Source: Sphingosinicella sp041621755 (lineage in GTDB: Bacteria; Pseudomonadota; Alphaproteobacteria; Sphingomonadales; Sphingomonadaceae). Taken from it: a DNA stretch of 29,514 nucleotides. Numbering within the stretch: position 1 is the stretch's first letter; each line of letters starts with the position of its first letter. The stretch lies in the NCBI GenBank assembly GCA_041621755.1, contig JBFKAE010000018.1, forward strand, positions 1 through 29,514, written 5' to 3'. The translations under genes and the position numbers were made by a program. This document shows positions 7,025 to 14,665 of this stretch, in pieces. The notes beneath the pieces are model-generated. The model saw only the letters and a program-made list of their open reading frames with translations, made no database searches and had not been told where the DNA came from.

Positions 7025-7041
7025 CGCGGGTAAAGCCCGCG
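7025..7041 (+). other. GC-rich hairpin after the YdcZ-type gene
   Basis: CGCGGG (7025-7030) and CCCGCG (7036-7041) form a perfect six-pair stem around the loop TAAAG, 14 bases after the stop of the membrane-protein gene. No T-run follows. It could be a weak terminator or a mRNA 3'-end stabiliser. Confidence 0.3.
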
Positions 7042-7089
7042 CTGCTTAGTCTGACAGGCTGGAATAACGAGTCGGACGGGAACGGGCCT

Positions 7090-7680
7090 ATGTCTTCGCT
7101 TTTGAAAATTGGCGTCAGCGCCGCCGTTCTGGCAACGAGCGCGGTGGGCCTGCCGGGATTTGAGGGCGTGCCATTGCTTGGTGCGTCGCAAGCCGAAGCC
7201 GGTCGCTATTATCGCGGGCACCGCCATCGCGACAATTTCGATGTTGGCGATGCGATTGTCGGTGGTCTCGTCGTTGGCGGCCTGATCGCGATCTTGAGCT
7301 CGGCATCGAAGAAGGACAAGGACCGCAGAGGCGATGACGATTACCCGCGCGATCCGCGCTGGGAGCCGCGGGGCGATTGGGACCGGGGGCGCGACGGCGA
7401 CTGGAGCTGGGCCGATCGGGACTGGGAACGCCGGACATCGTCCGAGCGCCGTGCGATCGAGACCTGCGCGCGTGAAGCCGAAGATCTTGGCAGCCGTTAC
7501 CGCGAGGAAGCGCGTGTACGCACGATCCGCGATGTCGACCGCGACGGCAGCGAATATCGCGTCAAAGGTGTCGTCGATACGCGCGATGATGACGAGCGCG
7601 GATCGCGCGAATTCTACTGCTATGTCCGCGATGATCGGATCACTGATTTTCAATTTGAAACGGGTTACGCAGCGCGCTGA
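7090..7680 (+). CDS. Exported Arg/Asp/Trp-rich protein of unknown function
   Basis: A 196-residue protein, not recognised as any named family. Residues 1-37 look like a signal peptide (MSSLLKIGVSAAVLATSAVG, cleavage likely after ASQAEA). A histidine/arginine patch follows (YYRGHRHRD), then a glycine-rich hydrophobic segment (about 54-71) that could sit in a membrane. Next is a low-complexity region rich in Asp, Arg and Trp (about 73-115). A folded-looking C-terminal domain (about 118-196) has two cysteines (ETCAREAEDL and EFYCYVRDD) and ends in DFQFETGY. The two cysteines could form a disulphide in the periplasm. It is probably its own transcription unit upstream of guaA. Similar secreted proteins appear common in sphingomonads, from memory only. 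Confidence 0.75.
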   Translation: MSSLLKIGVSAAVLATSAVGLPGFEGVPLLGASQAEAGRYYRGHRHRDNFDVGDAIVGGLVVGGLIAILSSASKKDKDRRGDDDYPRDPRWEPRGDWDRGRDGDWSWADRDWERRTSSERRAIETCAREAEDLGSRYREEARVRTIRDVDRDGSEYRVKGVVDTRDDDERGSREFYCYVRDDRITDFQFETGYAAR

Positions 7681-7759
7681 GACGACTTGCGCTGGACTCA
7701 TGCGCGCGGGGTGAATAGACCCTCGACGCATTCCAGTTCCAGCCCAGTTTCAGCGAGGC

Positions 7760-9325
7760 ATGCGCGTGACGGTTCCGATTTCCGAATCCATCCTTATTCT
7801 CGATTTTGGCAGCCAGGTGACGCAGCTGATTGCGCGCCGGGTGCGCGAGGCGGGCGTCTATTGCGAAATTGCGCCGTTTAATGCGGGGGAAGAGGCGCTG
7901 GAGCGCCTGGCACCGCAGGGCATCATATTGTCGGGTGGTCCAGCATCGGTGACCACCAACGAATCGCCGCGCGTTCCTGACGCAGTCTTTACGGCTGGCG
8001 TTCCTGTGCTTGGCATTTGTTATGGACAGCAGGCGATGTGTGCGCAGCTTGGCGGCAAGGTGACGCCGTCGGCGCATCGCGAATTTGGCCGGGCCTTTAT
8101 CGGTATCGAAAAAGACTGTCATTTGTTCGATGGCCTGTGGCGGCAAGGCGAGCGGCATCAGGTCTGGATGAGCCACGGCGACCGCGTCGACAGCCTGCCC
8201 GACGGTTTCGAGATTGTCGCAAAGTCGGACGGCGCGCCTTTTGCCGCGATCGCCGACGAGGCCCGGCGCTTTTATGGCGTGCAGTTTCATCCCGAGGTCG
8301 TGCACACACCCGATGGCGCGAAACTGTTGTCAAACTTTGTGCGCCACGTTGTCGGTGCGGGTGGTGACTGGTCAATGGCTGGATATCGCGACGCGAAGAT
8401 TGCCGATATTCGCGCGCAGGTCGGTGACAAAAAGGTGATTTGCGGCCTGTCGGGTGGCGTCGATTCCGCGGTGGCCGCTGTTTTGATCCACGAGGCGATC
8501 GGCGATCAGTTGACCTGCGTCTTTGTTGATCATGGCCTGATGCGGCATGGCGAGGCCGATGAAGTCGTGTCGTTGTTCCGTGGTTCCTATAATATCCCTC
8601 TGGTCCATGTCGACGCAGAAGACCTGTTTCTTTCAGGGCTTGCCGGTGTGTCCGACCCCGAGGCCAAGCGCAAATTCATCGGCAAGACATTCATCGACGT
8701 CTTCGATGCCGAGGCCAAGAAGATCGGCGGCGCGGATTTCCTTGCTCAGGGCACGCTCTATCCCGATGTCATCGAAAGCGTTTCGTTCACTGGCGGGCCG
8801 AGTGTCACGATCAAAAGCCATCACAATGTCGGCGGCCTGCCCGAGCGCATGAATATGCAGCTTGTCGAACCGTTGCGCGAATTGTTCAAGGACGAGGTGC
8901 GCGTACTTGGTCGCGAACTGGGCCTGCCCGAAGCTTTTGTCGGTCGCCACCCGTTCCCTGGTCCAGGCCTTGCCATCCGCATTCCAGGTGAAGTCACCAA
9001 AGACGCCTGCGATACGCTGCGCATGGCCGATCGCATCTATCTTGAAGAAATCCGCAAGGCGGGGCTTTACGATGCGATCTGGCAGGCGTTTGCCGTGCTG
9101 CTGCCAGTCCGTACGGTCGGCGTCATGGGTGACAGCCGCACCTATGACAAGGTGTGCGGTTTGCGCGCGGTGACCAGCGTTGATGGCATGACCGCCGACA
9201 TCTATCCGTTTGACGCGGCTTTCCTCAGCCATGTGGCAACGCGAATCGTCAACGAGGTGAACGGCATCAACCGTGTCGTCTATGATTATACGAGCAAGCC
9301 ACCCGGTACCATCGAGTGGGAATAA
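7760..9325 (+). CDS. guaA: GMP synthase (glutamine-hydrolysing)
   Basis: Converts XMP to GMP using glutamine and ATP in the cytoplasm, the last step of guanine nucleotide synthesis. The 521-residue protein has an N-terminal class I amidotransferase domain with catalytic Cys87 (VLGICYGQQAM) and His177/Glu179 (VQFHPEV). The ATP-pyrophosphatase domain follows, with the P-loop GLSGGVDS (229-236). The C-terminal dimerisation domain ends in VVYDYTSKPPGTIEWE, the usual terminus. The start is ATG at 7760; GTG at 7766 is an alternative two codons later. It appears monocistronic, 79 bases after the exported protein gene and with no related gene next to it. Confidence 0.98.
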   Translation: MRVTVPISESILILDFGSQVTQLIARRVREAGVYCEIAPFNAGEEALERLAPQGIILSGGPASVTTNESPRVPDAVFTAGVPVLGICYGQQAMCAQLGGKVTPSAHREFGRAFIGIEKDCHLFDGLWRQGERHQVWMSHGDRVDSLPDGFEIVAKSDGAPFAAIADEARRFYGVQFHPEVVHTPDGAKLLSNFVRHVVGAGGDWSMAGYRDAKIADIRAQVGDKKVICGLSGGVDSAVAAVLIHEAIGDQLTCVFVDHGLMRHGEADEVVSLFRGSYNIPLVHVDAEDLFLSGLAGVSDPEAKRKFIGKTFIDVFDAEAKKIGGADFLAQGTLYPDVIESVSFTGGPSVTIKSHHNVGGLPERMNMQLVEPLRELFKDEVRVLGRELGLPEAFVGRHPFPGPGLAIRIPGEVTKDACDTLRMADRIYLEEIRKAGLYDAIWQAFAVLLPVRTVGVMGDSRTYDKVCGLRAVTSVDGMTADIYPFDAAFLSHVATRIVNEVNGINRVVYDYTSKPPGTIEWE

Positions 9326-9352
9326 TGGCATATGCCCCAGCGCATTATCTGC

Positions 9353-9380
9353 TTGCGAAATCGAAACGTTTCGATATTTA
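9353..9380 (+). promoter_or_regulatory. Possible promoter overlapping the palindrome
   Basis: TTGCGA (9353-9358, four of six matches to the -35 consensus) is 16 bases from TATTTA (9375-9380, a weak -10). The palindrome at 9360-9375 occupies the spacer between them, a common repressor position. The hexamers are weak, so the promoter call rests mainly on the palindrome. Confidence 0.35.
9360..9375 (+). promoter_or_regulatory. LacI-family-type operator, 16-bp perfect palindrome
   Basis: ATCGAAACGTTTCGAT is a perfect inverted repeat with a central CG and AAACGTTT core, the form typical of LacI-family sugar-repressor operators. It lies 35 bases after guaA and upstream of the polyol dehydrogenase/sugar kinase genes, which are the kind of genes such repressors control. 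No LacI-family regulator gene is in the window, so the cognate protein would be encoded elsewhere. Confidence 0.6.
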
Positions 9381-9491
9381 ATGTCAGGGCAATTTGTTGA
9401 AAGATAAAGTCCTGTCTGTGGCTGTGTGTGGAACGATCGCGTGAACCCGGAGACCAGGATGAATATCAGTATCCCAAAAGAGGAGAGGAGA

Positions 9492-9572
9492 ATGAAGCGG
9501 CAAGCCGCTATTGATCTGGGGCGGGGGCAACCCGGCGGTCACATCTTTGCGGGAGCAAGGCTTGAGGGATGA
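9492..9572 (+). other. Small ORF A (26 codons), possible leader or gene remnant
   Basis: It starts MKRQAAIDLGRGQ at ATG 9492, six bases after AGGAG (9481-9485), the best Shine-Dalgarno match in this region. An in-frame ATG at 9459 would add 11 residues. It ends at a TGA that overlaps the ATG of small ORF B in an ATGA junction (9569-9572). The peptide matches nothing I recognise. The strong ribosome binding site makes translation likely; function is unknown. Confidence 0.3.
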
Positions 9573-9685
9573 CCCGTTGCGGCGTTTTGTCAATGTCAGC
9601 CCTGAATGTCGCGTTGGCGCAGGTCGCCGCGAGAGGAACGCTGCGCACGCAGGCATATGCGATGCTGGAAGAGGCGTTGCGATGA
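9569..9685 (+). other. Small ORF B (38 codons), overlaps dehydrogenase start
   Basis: It reads MTRCGVLSMSALNVALAQVA and ends in QAYAMLEEALR. Its ATG overlaps the stop of ORF A and its TGA overlaps the dehydrogenase ATG, both as ATGA. The N-terminal part has an Arg followed by a mildly hydrophobic stretch and ALAQ, so it slightly resembles a signal peptide. It could be a leader that couples translation into the dehydrogenase, or the degraded end of a former gene. Confidence 0.3.
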
Positions 9686-11154
9686 CGTCGCTCAGTCGCG
9701 CCCGGCTTGCTTTGCCAGAAGCTATTATCGCACCCGGCTATGATGTCAGAAGCGTAACCCCGGGCATTGTTCATATTGGCCTTGGCGGTTTTCATCGCGC
9801 GCATTTCGCCCGATACACGCATGACCTGATGGAGATCGACCCATCGGCGCTTATATGGGGTATTGTTGGTTCGGGGTTGAGGGAGAGCGATGCCGCGTTG
9901 CTTGCGGCCATGAGGGCGCAAGATGGTCTTTACACACTGGTCGAACGCGATACTGCCGGGGAGACCTGCGCCCTGATCGGGTCGATTACGGACGCGATCG
10001 ACGCCTTTGCCGAAAGTGCCGATCTCGTTGCGGCGATTGTCAGGCCGGAAACGCGGATCGTCAGCATCACCGTTTCAGAGCATGGTTATAATCTCGACAG
10101 CGCCACAAAATCATTCTGGCGCGACAGTCCGGCTGTCCAACATGATCTGGCGCATCCCGGAACACCGCGGACGATGCCGGGCGTTCTTGTCGAGGCCTTG
10201 CGGCAGCGGCGGGCAGACGGTCTGGGTGGAATCACAGCCCTGTCGTGCGACAATATCCAACATAATGGCAATATATTGCGCGCGAGCGTGCTTGATCTGG
10301 CGGAGCTCACCGATCCGACGCTGGTAGCGTGGATTGATGACAATGTGTGCTTTCCCAATTCGATGGTCGATCGCATAACGCCGGTTGCCACAGCCGACGA
10401 GATCGCAGCGTTTGCCGCCAGAACAGGGCTGGCAGACCGGGTCCCGGTGTTCGCGGAATCCTTCCGTCAGTGGGTTATTGAAGATCGCTTTGCAGCCGGT
10501 CGCCCCGCGTGGGAACGCGTTGGCGCGCAATTTGTGTCCGATGTCGCGCCCTATGAAGCCATGAAGCTGCGATTGCTCAATGCAAGTCATCTGGCGATCG
10601 CAAGCCTGGGTGCGCTGTGCGGATATGAAACGATCCGCGAAACGATCGGCGATCCCCTGATTCGTCGTTATATGATCCGTTTGATGGACGCTGAAACCGG
10701 TCCGACCTTACCGCCGGTTCCGGGCATTGATCTTGCGCAATATAAATCCACCTTGCTGGATCGCTTCGCCAATCCGGCCATTCGCGACACGGTGAAGCGC
10801 GTCAATACCGATGCACCGCTGAACCTGCTGCTCGATCCTTGGCGCGATCGTCTGGCGGAGGATGCGAGCATAGAATTGCTGTCGCTTGGACTTGCGGCAT
10901 GGTGCCGTCGGGTTCGAAACGAGGCGGAAGCGCTGGCGGCAACCGATCAGCGGCTGCCGACCGCCAATATCGCCTATAGCGCGCTCAGGGCGTTGGGGGA
11001 TGACCCTGTTGCCATGTTGTCTGTTGAACCATTGTTCGGGGCCATAGGGCGCGATGCGCGGCTGGTGAGCAAAGTCGGATATTGGCTGAAATGCATCGCC
11101 GATGACGGCATCGCGGCCACGCTCGCCCAGGCAAAAAAGCGAAGCCTTTTATGA
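9682..11154 (+). CDS. Mannitol dehydrogenase family oxidoreductase (mannitol 2-dehydrogenase / fructuronate reductase type)
   Basis: A 490-residue long-chain polyol dehydrogenase that interconverts a polyol or uronate-derived sugar acid with its 2-keto form using NAD(P). The N-terminal cofactor domain has VHIGLGGFHRAHFARY (about 30-45). The substrate domain has LSCDN (187-191), CFPNSMVDRITP (223-234) and YEAMKLRLLNASH (291-303). Lys295, Asn300 and His303 match the catalytic residues, and even the numbering, of the Pseudomonas fluorescens mannitol 2-dehydrogenase. The start is ATG at 9682, after GGAAGAGG, where the family sequence begins; an in-frame ATG at 9511 would add 57 unrelated residues. 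It sits in ATGA overlaps at both ends. With the sugar kinase behind it, mannitol or arabinitol oxidation followed by phosphorylation is the likely pathway, but uronate use is not excluded. Confidence 0.9.
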   Translation: MTSLSRARLALPEAIIAPGYDVRSVTPGIVHIGLGGFHRAHFARYTHDLMEIDPSALIWGIVGSGLRESDAALLAAMRAQDGLYTLVERDTAGETCALIGSITDAIDAFAESADLVAAIVRPETRIVSITVSEHGYNLDSATKSFWRDSPAVQHDLAHPGTPRTMPGVLVEALRQRRADGLGGITALSCDNIQHNGNILRASVLDLAELTDPTLVAWIDDNVCFPNSMVDRITPVATADEIAAFAARTGLADRVPVFAESFRQWVIEDRFAAGRPAWERVGAQFVSDVAPYEAMKLRLLNASHLAIASLGALCGYETIRETIGDPLIRRYMIRLMDAETGPTLPPVPGIDLAQYKSTLLDRFANPAIRDTVKRVNTDAPLNLLLDPWRDRLAEDASIELLSLGLAAWCRRVRNEAEALAATDQRLPTANIAYSALRALGDDPVAMLSVEPLFGAIGRDARLVSKVGYWLKCIADDGIAATLAQAKKRSLL

Positions 11155-11195
11155 ACGCGTCTGATTCTGTTTCCAATATTGAGACAATGCAATGA
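11151..11195 (+). other. Small ORF C (14 codons) bridging dehydrogenase and kinase
   Basis: MNASDSVSNIETMQ begins in an ATGA overlap with the dehydrogenase stop (11151-11154) and ends in an ATGA overlap with the kinase start (11192-11195). It exactly fills the gap between the two genes. The kinase has no clear Shine-Dalgarno of its own, so a ribosome travelling through this ORF and restarting would explain kinase expression. The peptide itself is unlikely to matter. Confidence 0.3.
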
Positions 11196-12136
11196 TACTG
11201 GTTTGCGGCGAGACGCTGTTTGATCTCTTCGAAACATCCTACAAAGGCCATCGGCCTGATGATGACGAGGTTCTGTTGAAAGCCGTCGCCGGGGGGTCTC
11301 CCTTTAACGTCGCGGTCGGCCTGGCTCGCCTGCATCGCGCCGTTGCGCTGTCGACGACGATTGGCCGGGATAGTCTTGGCCACCGGGCGATGTCGATTCT
11401 GGCGGCGGAAGACATTGATACCAGCTTTGTGCGTCGGTCGGGCGCAACGCCACTGGCATTCGTCGATGTCGGTCCCGATGGTGTGCCAAGCTACAGCTTT
11501 GCGGGGATCGATCAGGCCATTTATCATCCTGAACCTGCGCTCCTGCCCGATGCGCCTGTTGATGCAATTCACGTCGGGTCTCTGGCGATTGTATCGTCAA
11601 CGTCTGCAGATGCATTGCTGGAGATCGTAAAAGACTATGCCCCCCGGGCCTTTATCAGCCTTGATCCGAATATCCGCCTGAAGGCCAACCCCGATGTCGG
11701 CAGATGGTGTCACTATATCGAACAGTTTCGTGCGCATGCGCATCTCGTCAAGGTGAGCGAAGAGGACTTGCACACGATCTATGGCGCTGCGGTCGATCCG
11801 TTGTCGATCGCGGAGGGCTGGCTGGACGGGAATACGCAATTGGTCGTCGTTACGCGGGGTGAAGGTGGCGCCAGCCTGTTTTCCCGGCACGGGCGAATCA
11901 ATGTTTCTGCCGTGCCGGTCAAGGTCGCCGATACGGTCGGAGCTGGCGACAGTTTTCAGGCGGCATTGCTGTGCTGGCTCGACGAGCGAGGGTTTCTGTC
12001 GCCCGATGCCATAGCAACCATGACAGAAGACAATATTCACGACATGGGAAGCTTTTCGGTTTTCGCATCGTCTTTGACCTGTTCACGCAATGGACCGAAT
12101 CTTCCATTCAGGCTGGAGATGGCGGTTTCATCATAG
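11192..12136 (+). CDS. PfkB-family carbohydrate kinase (fructokinase-like)
   Basis: A 314-residue ribokinase/PfkB fold sugar kinase that transfers phosphate from ATP to a sugar. The N-terminal substrate region has CGETLFDLF and AGGSPFNVAVGLARL (33-47). The C-terminal PfkB signature DTVGAGDSFQAALL (247-260) contains the catalytic base Asp253 and the anion hole GAGD. The tail has FASSLTCSRNGPNLP, as in bacterial fructokinases. The ATG at 11192 overlaps the stop of a 14-codon ORF; no good Shine-Dalgarno is visible. Placed behind a mannitol-type dehydrogenase, it probably phosphorylates the ketose product, for example fructose to fructose 6-phosphate. Substrate choice is inference. Confidence 0.88.
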   Translation: MILVCGETLFDLFETSYKGHRPDDDEVLLKAVAGGSPFNVAVGLARLHRAVALSTTIGRDSLGHRAMSILAAEDIDTSFVRRSGATPLAFVDVGPDGVPSYSFAGIDQAIYHPEPALLPDAPVDAIHVGSLAIVSSTSADALLEIVKDYAPRAFISLDPNIRLKANPDVGRWCHYIEQFRAHAHLVKVSEEDLHTIYGAAVDPLSIAEGWLDGNTQLVVVTRGEGGASLFSRHGRINVSAVPVKVADTVGAGDSFQAALLCWLDERGFLSPDAIATMTEDNIHDMGSFSVFASSLTCSRNGPNLPFRLEMAVSS

Positions 12137-12209
12137 GCCTGAGGATCCCAATATTCATTTGGAGGTCGGGGTCTTTTCAGTTTCATAATTACGACATTTG
12201 TGAGGATTT

Positions 12210-14147
12210 ATGAGCACAACCTATCCCGTTCCCGCCGCTTGGGCAGAGAATGCAAAGATCAATGACGAACGCTATGACGTGATGTCGGCGCAGGCCGCGA
12301 GCGACCCTGAAGGTTTCTGGCAGCGCGAGGCCCGGCGCATCGACTGGATAACGCCCTTTACCAAGGTGAAGAACACGTCCTTTGACGAAGCGGATTTTGG
12401 CATCAAATGGTTCGAGGATGGTGCGCTCAATGTCGCGGCCAATTGTATCGACCGTCACCTTGCCGAACGCGGCGATACGGTGGCAATCCTGTGGGAAGGC
12501 GACGCGCCGGGCGAAGAGCGCCGCATCACCTATCGCGAGCTGCATGCGGAGGTCTGCCGCCTCGCCAATGCGCTGAAGGCAAACGGCGTGCGCAAGGGCG
12601 ACCGCGTTACAATTTATCTGCCGATGATCCCCGAGGCGGCGTTTTCCATGCTCGCCTGTGCGCGCATCGGTGCGATCCATTCGGTCGTGTTCGGCGGTTT
12701 CTCACCCGACAGTCTTGCCGGGCGTATCGAGGATTGCGACTCTTCGCTTGTCATCACCGCCGATGAAGGTCTGCGTGGTGGAAAAAAAGTGCCGCTTAAA
12801 GCCAATGTTGACGAGGCGCTGAAGCATTGCACCAGCGTCAGGCGTGTTCTCGTGGTGCGCCGCACAGGCGGAGACATCACGATGCAGGACGGGCGCGATG
12901 TCTGGTATCACGAGGCGGTCGCGGGCGCTTCTGCTGATTGCCCGCCCGAAGTGATGGGCGCGGAAGATCCGTTGTTCATCCTTTACACGTCAGGTTCGAC
13001 CGGCAAGCCGAAGGGCGTGCTGCATACGAGCGGCGGCTATCTGGTCTGGGTGTCGATGACGCATGACTATACGTTCGACTATCGCCCCGGCGACATATTC
13101 TGGTGCGCGGCGGATGTGGGCTGGGTGACGGGCCACAGCTATGTGGTTTATGGCGCGCTGGCGAACGGCGCGACGACGCTGATGTATGAAGGCGTTCCCA
13201 ATTACCCCGATTTCAGCCGCTTCTGGCAGATTGTCGACAAATATCAGGTGAACATTTTCTATGGCGCGCCGACGGCCATTCGCGCGCTGATGCGCGAAGG
13301 CGATTCGTGGGTCAAAAGCACCAGCCGCAAATCGCTGCGTCTGCTTGGCAGCGTCGGTGAGCCGATCAATCCGGAAGCCTGGGAATGGTATTACAATGTG
13401 GTTGGCGAAGGCCGCTGCCCGATTGTCGATACCTGGTGGCAGACGGAAACCGGCGGCCACATGATTACACCGCTGCCCGGCGCGCATGCGCTGAAACCCG
13501 GCGCGGCCTCCATGCCGATGTTCGGCGTCAACCCCGTTCTGGTCGATGCCGAAGGCAAGCTGCTTGAAGGTGCGACGGACGGCAATCTGTGCATTACCGA
13601 TAGCTGGCCGGGGCAGATGCGCACCGTCTGGGGCGATCATGAGCGTTTTTTCCAGACCTATTTCAGCGCCTATCCCGGCATGTATTTCACCGGTGATGGC
13701 TGCAGGCGCGATGAGGACGGCTATTACTGGATCACCGGTCGGGTCGACGATGTCATCAATGTGTCCGGGCACCGCATGGGTACGGCGGAGATCGAAAGTG
13801 CGCTCGTCGCCCATGCTCGTGTCGCCGAAGCGGCGGTCGTCGGTTATCCGCACGACCTCAAGGGGCAGGGCATTTATGCCTATGTGACGCTGAACGCCAA
13901 TGAAGCGGAAAGTCCGGAGGTGCGAGCCGCGCTCGTCAAATGGGTGCGGCAGGAAATCGGCCCCATCGCGACGCTCGACGTCATCCATTTTTCGCCCGGC
14001 CTGCCCAAGACCCGTTCGGGCAAGATCATGCGTCGTATCCTGCGCAAGATTGCGGAGAATGACGTGTCGAATCTTGGCGATATATCGACCCTTGCCGATC
14101 CATCCGTGGTCGAACAACTCGTCCACGCGCGGCCAAGCGTGGCGTGA
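12210..14147 (+). CDS. acs: Acetyl-CoA synthetase
   Basis: Activates acetate to acetyl-CoA through acetyl-AMP in the cytoplasm. The 645-residue AMP-forming enzyme has the adenylation P-loop YTSGSTGKPKG (about 258-268), the aromatic-acyl pocket motif TWWQTETGGH (about 408-417), the hinge GRVDDVINVSGHRMGTAEIE, and C-terminal LPKTRSGKIMRR. There Lys605 is the catalytic lysine that is acetylated for control in characterised enzymes. The ATG at 12210 follows GTGAGGA. Length is normal. It lies 73 bases after the kinase gene and has its own ribosome binding site; whether it has its own promoter is not evident. Acetate assimilation is not an obvious part of the preceding sugar cassette. Confidence 0.97.
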   Translation: MSTTYPVPAAWAENAKINDERYDVMSAQAASDPEGFWQREARRIDWITPFTKVKNTSFDEADFGIKWFEDGALNVAANCIDRHLAERGDTVAILWEGDAPGEERRITYRELHAEVCRLANALKANGVRKGDRVTIYLPMIPEAAFSMLACARIGAIHSVVFGGFSPDSLAGRIEDCDSSLVITADEGLRGGKKVPLKANVDEALKHCTSVRRVLVVRRTGGDITMQDGRDVWYHEAVAGASADCPPEVMGAEDPLFILYTSGSTGKPKGVLHTSGGYLVWVSMTHDYTFDYRPGDIFWCAADVGWVTGHSYVVYGALANGATTLMYEGVPNYPDFSRFWQIVDKYQVNIFYGAPTAIRALMREGDSWVKSTSRKSLRLLGSVGEPINPEAWEWYYNVVGEGRCPIVDTWWQTETGGHMITPLPGAHALKPGAASMPMFGVNPVLVDAEGKLLEGATDGNLCITDSWPGQMRTVWGDHERFFQTYFSAYPGMYFTGDGCRRDEDGYYWITGRVDDVINVSGHRMGTAEIESALVAHARVAEAAVVGYPHDLKGQGIYAYVTLNANEAESPEVRAALVKWVRQEIGPIATLDVIHFSPGLPKTRSGKIMRRILRKIAENDVSNLGDISTLADPSVVEQLVHARPSVA

Positions 14148-14305
14148 GTCAATAGCTACCCCGTGCTGTCAGGCGTGCAGAGTCTGCGCATTCTGCGCGG
14201 TTTTGAAACAAGGCTTCACGTCTGACGGTAAATGACTATGGTCTGCGCGCTGGCCATGACAAGGCTCAGCGATTGGTTGAGGCGGATTGAAGGGGCGTGC
14301 GCGAC

Positions 14306-14656
14306 ATGACCATCACCATGTACGGTATTCCCAATTGCGATACGATCAAGAAGGCGCGCGTCTGGCTTGAGGCGGCGGGCTTTGATTATGATTTTCACGA
14401 TTACAAGAAACAGGGCATCGATACGGCGACGCTGCGGCAATGGTGCGAGGAACAGGGCTGGGAGGTGCTGCTTAACCGGCGCGGGACAACGTTTCGCAAG
14501 CTATCGGACGCGGACAAGGCCGATATCGATCAGGCAAAGGCCATTGCCCTGATGGCGGCGAACCCGTCGATGATCAAACGGCCGGTGCTTGACCTTGGGC
14601 GTGAACGCATCGTCGGTTTCAAACCGGAAATTTACGCGGCGGCGTTTTCAGGCTAA
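14306..14656 (+). CDS. ArsC/Spx family protein, YffB type
   Basis: A 116-residue thioredoxin-fold protein of the ArsC-related YffB group. It has one cysteine near the N terminus (YGIPNCDTIKKARVWL, Cys11), LLNRRGTTFRKL in the middle and IKRPVLDLGRERIVGF near the end. YffB-type proteins are thought to be glutathione-dependent thiol reductases rather than true arsenate reductases, and no ars genes are nearby. ATG at 14306 is preferred: AAGGGG (14290-14295) lies ten bases upstream, whereas the in-frame GTG at 14297 would have almost no spacing. The panB Shine-Dalgarno overlaps its stop, so the two form an operon. Confidence 0.88.
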   Translation: MTITMYGIPNCDTIKKARVWLEAAGFDYDFHDYKKQGIDTATLRQWCEEQGWEVLLNRRGTTFRKLSDADKADIDQAKAIALMAANPSMIKRPVLDLGRERIVGFKPEIYAAAFSG

Positions 14657-14665
14657 GGCTTGGCT

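Larger units (their letters stand above)
9326..9681 (+). other. 356-base spacer between guaA and the sugar dehydrogenase
   Basis: No full-length gene lies here. The upstream half carries a 16-bp palindrome within a possible promoter. The downstream half has a very strong Shine-Dalgarno run (AGAGGAGAGGAG, 9479-9490) and two tiny overlapping ORFs that lead into the dehydrogenase start. The Shine-Dalgarno run followed by ATGAAGCGG resembles the beginning of a larger gene, so remnants of a deleted gene are one explanation; a leader with coupled ORFs is another. Confidence 0.6.

Noticed and set aside
9511..9681. In-frame upstream extension of the dehydrogenase from ATG 9511
   Set aside because: The extra 57 residues do not resemble the family N-terminus, and a good Shine-Dalgarno precedes ATG 9682.
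12990..14126. 378-codon open frame on the - strand across acs
   Set aside because: It is antisense to the conserved core of acetyl-CoA synthetase, with no ribosome binding site or recognisable domain.
14160..14210. Possible terminator after acs (repeated CTGCGC with TTTT)
   Set aside because: Only a four-pair stem can form before the T-run, too weak to call.
14306..14656. Arsenic resistance gene
   Set aside because: The sequence is the YffB-type ArsC relative and no arsenic transporter or ArsR regulator is nearby, so arsenate reduction is not claimed.
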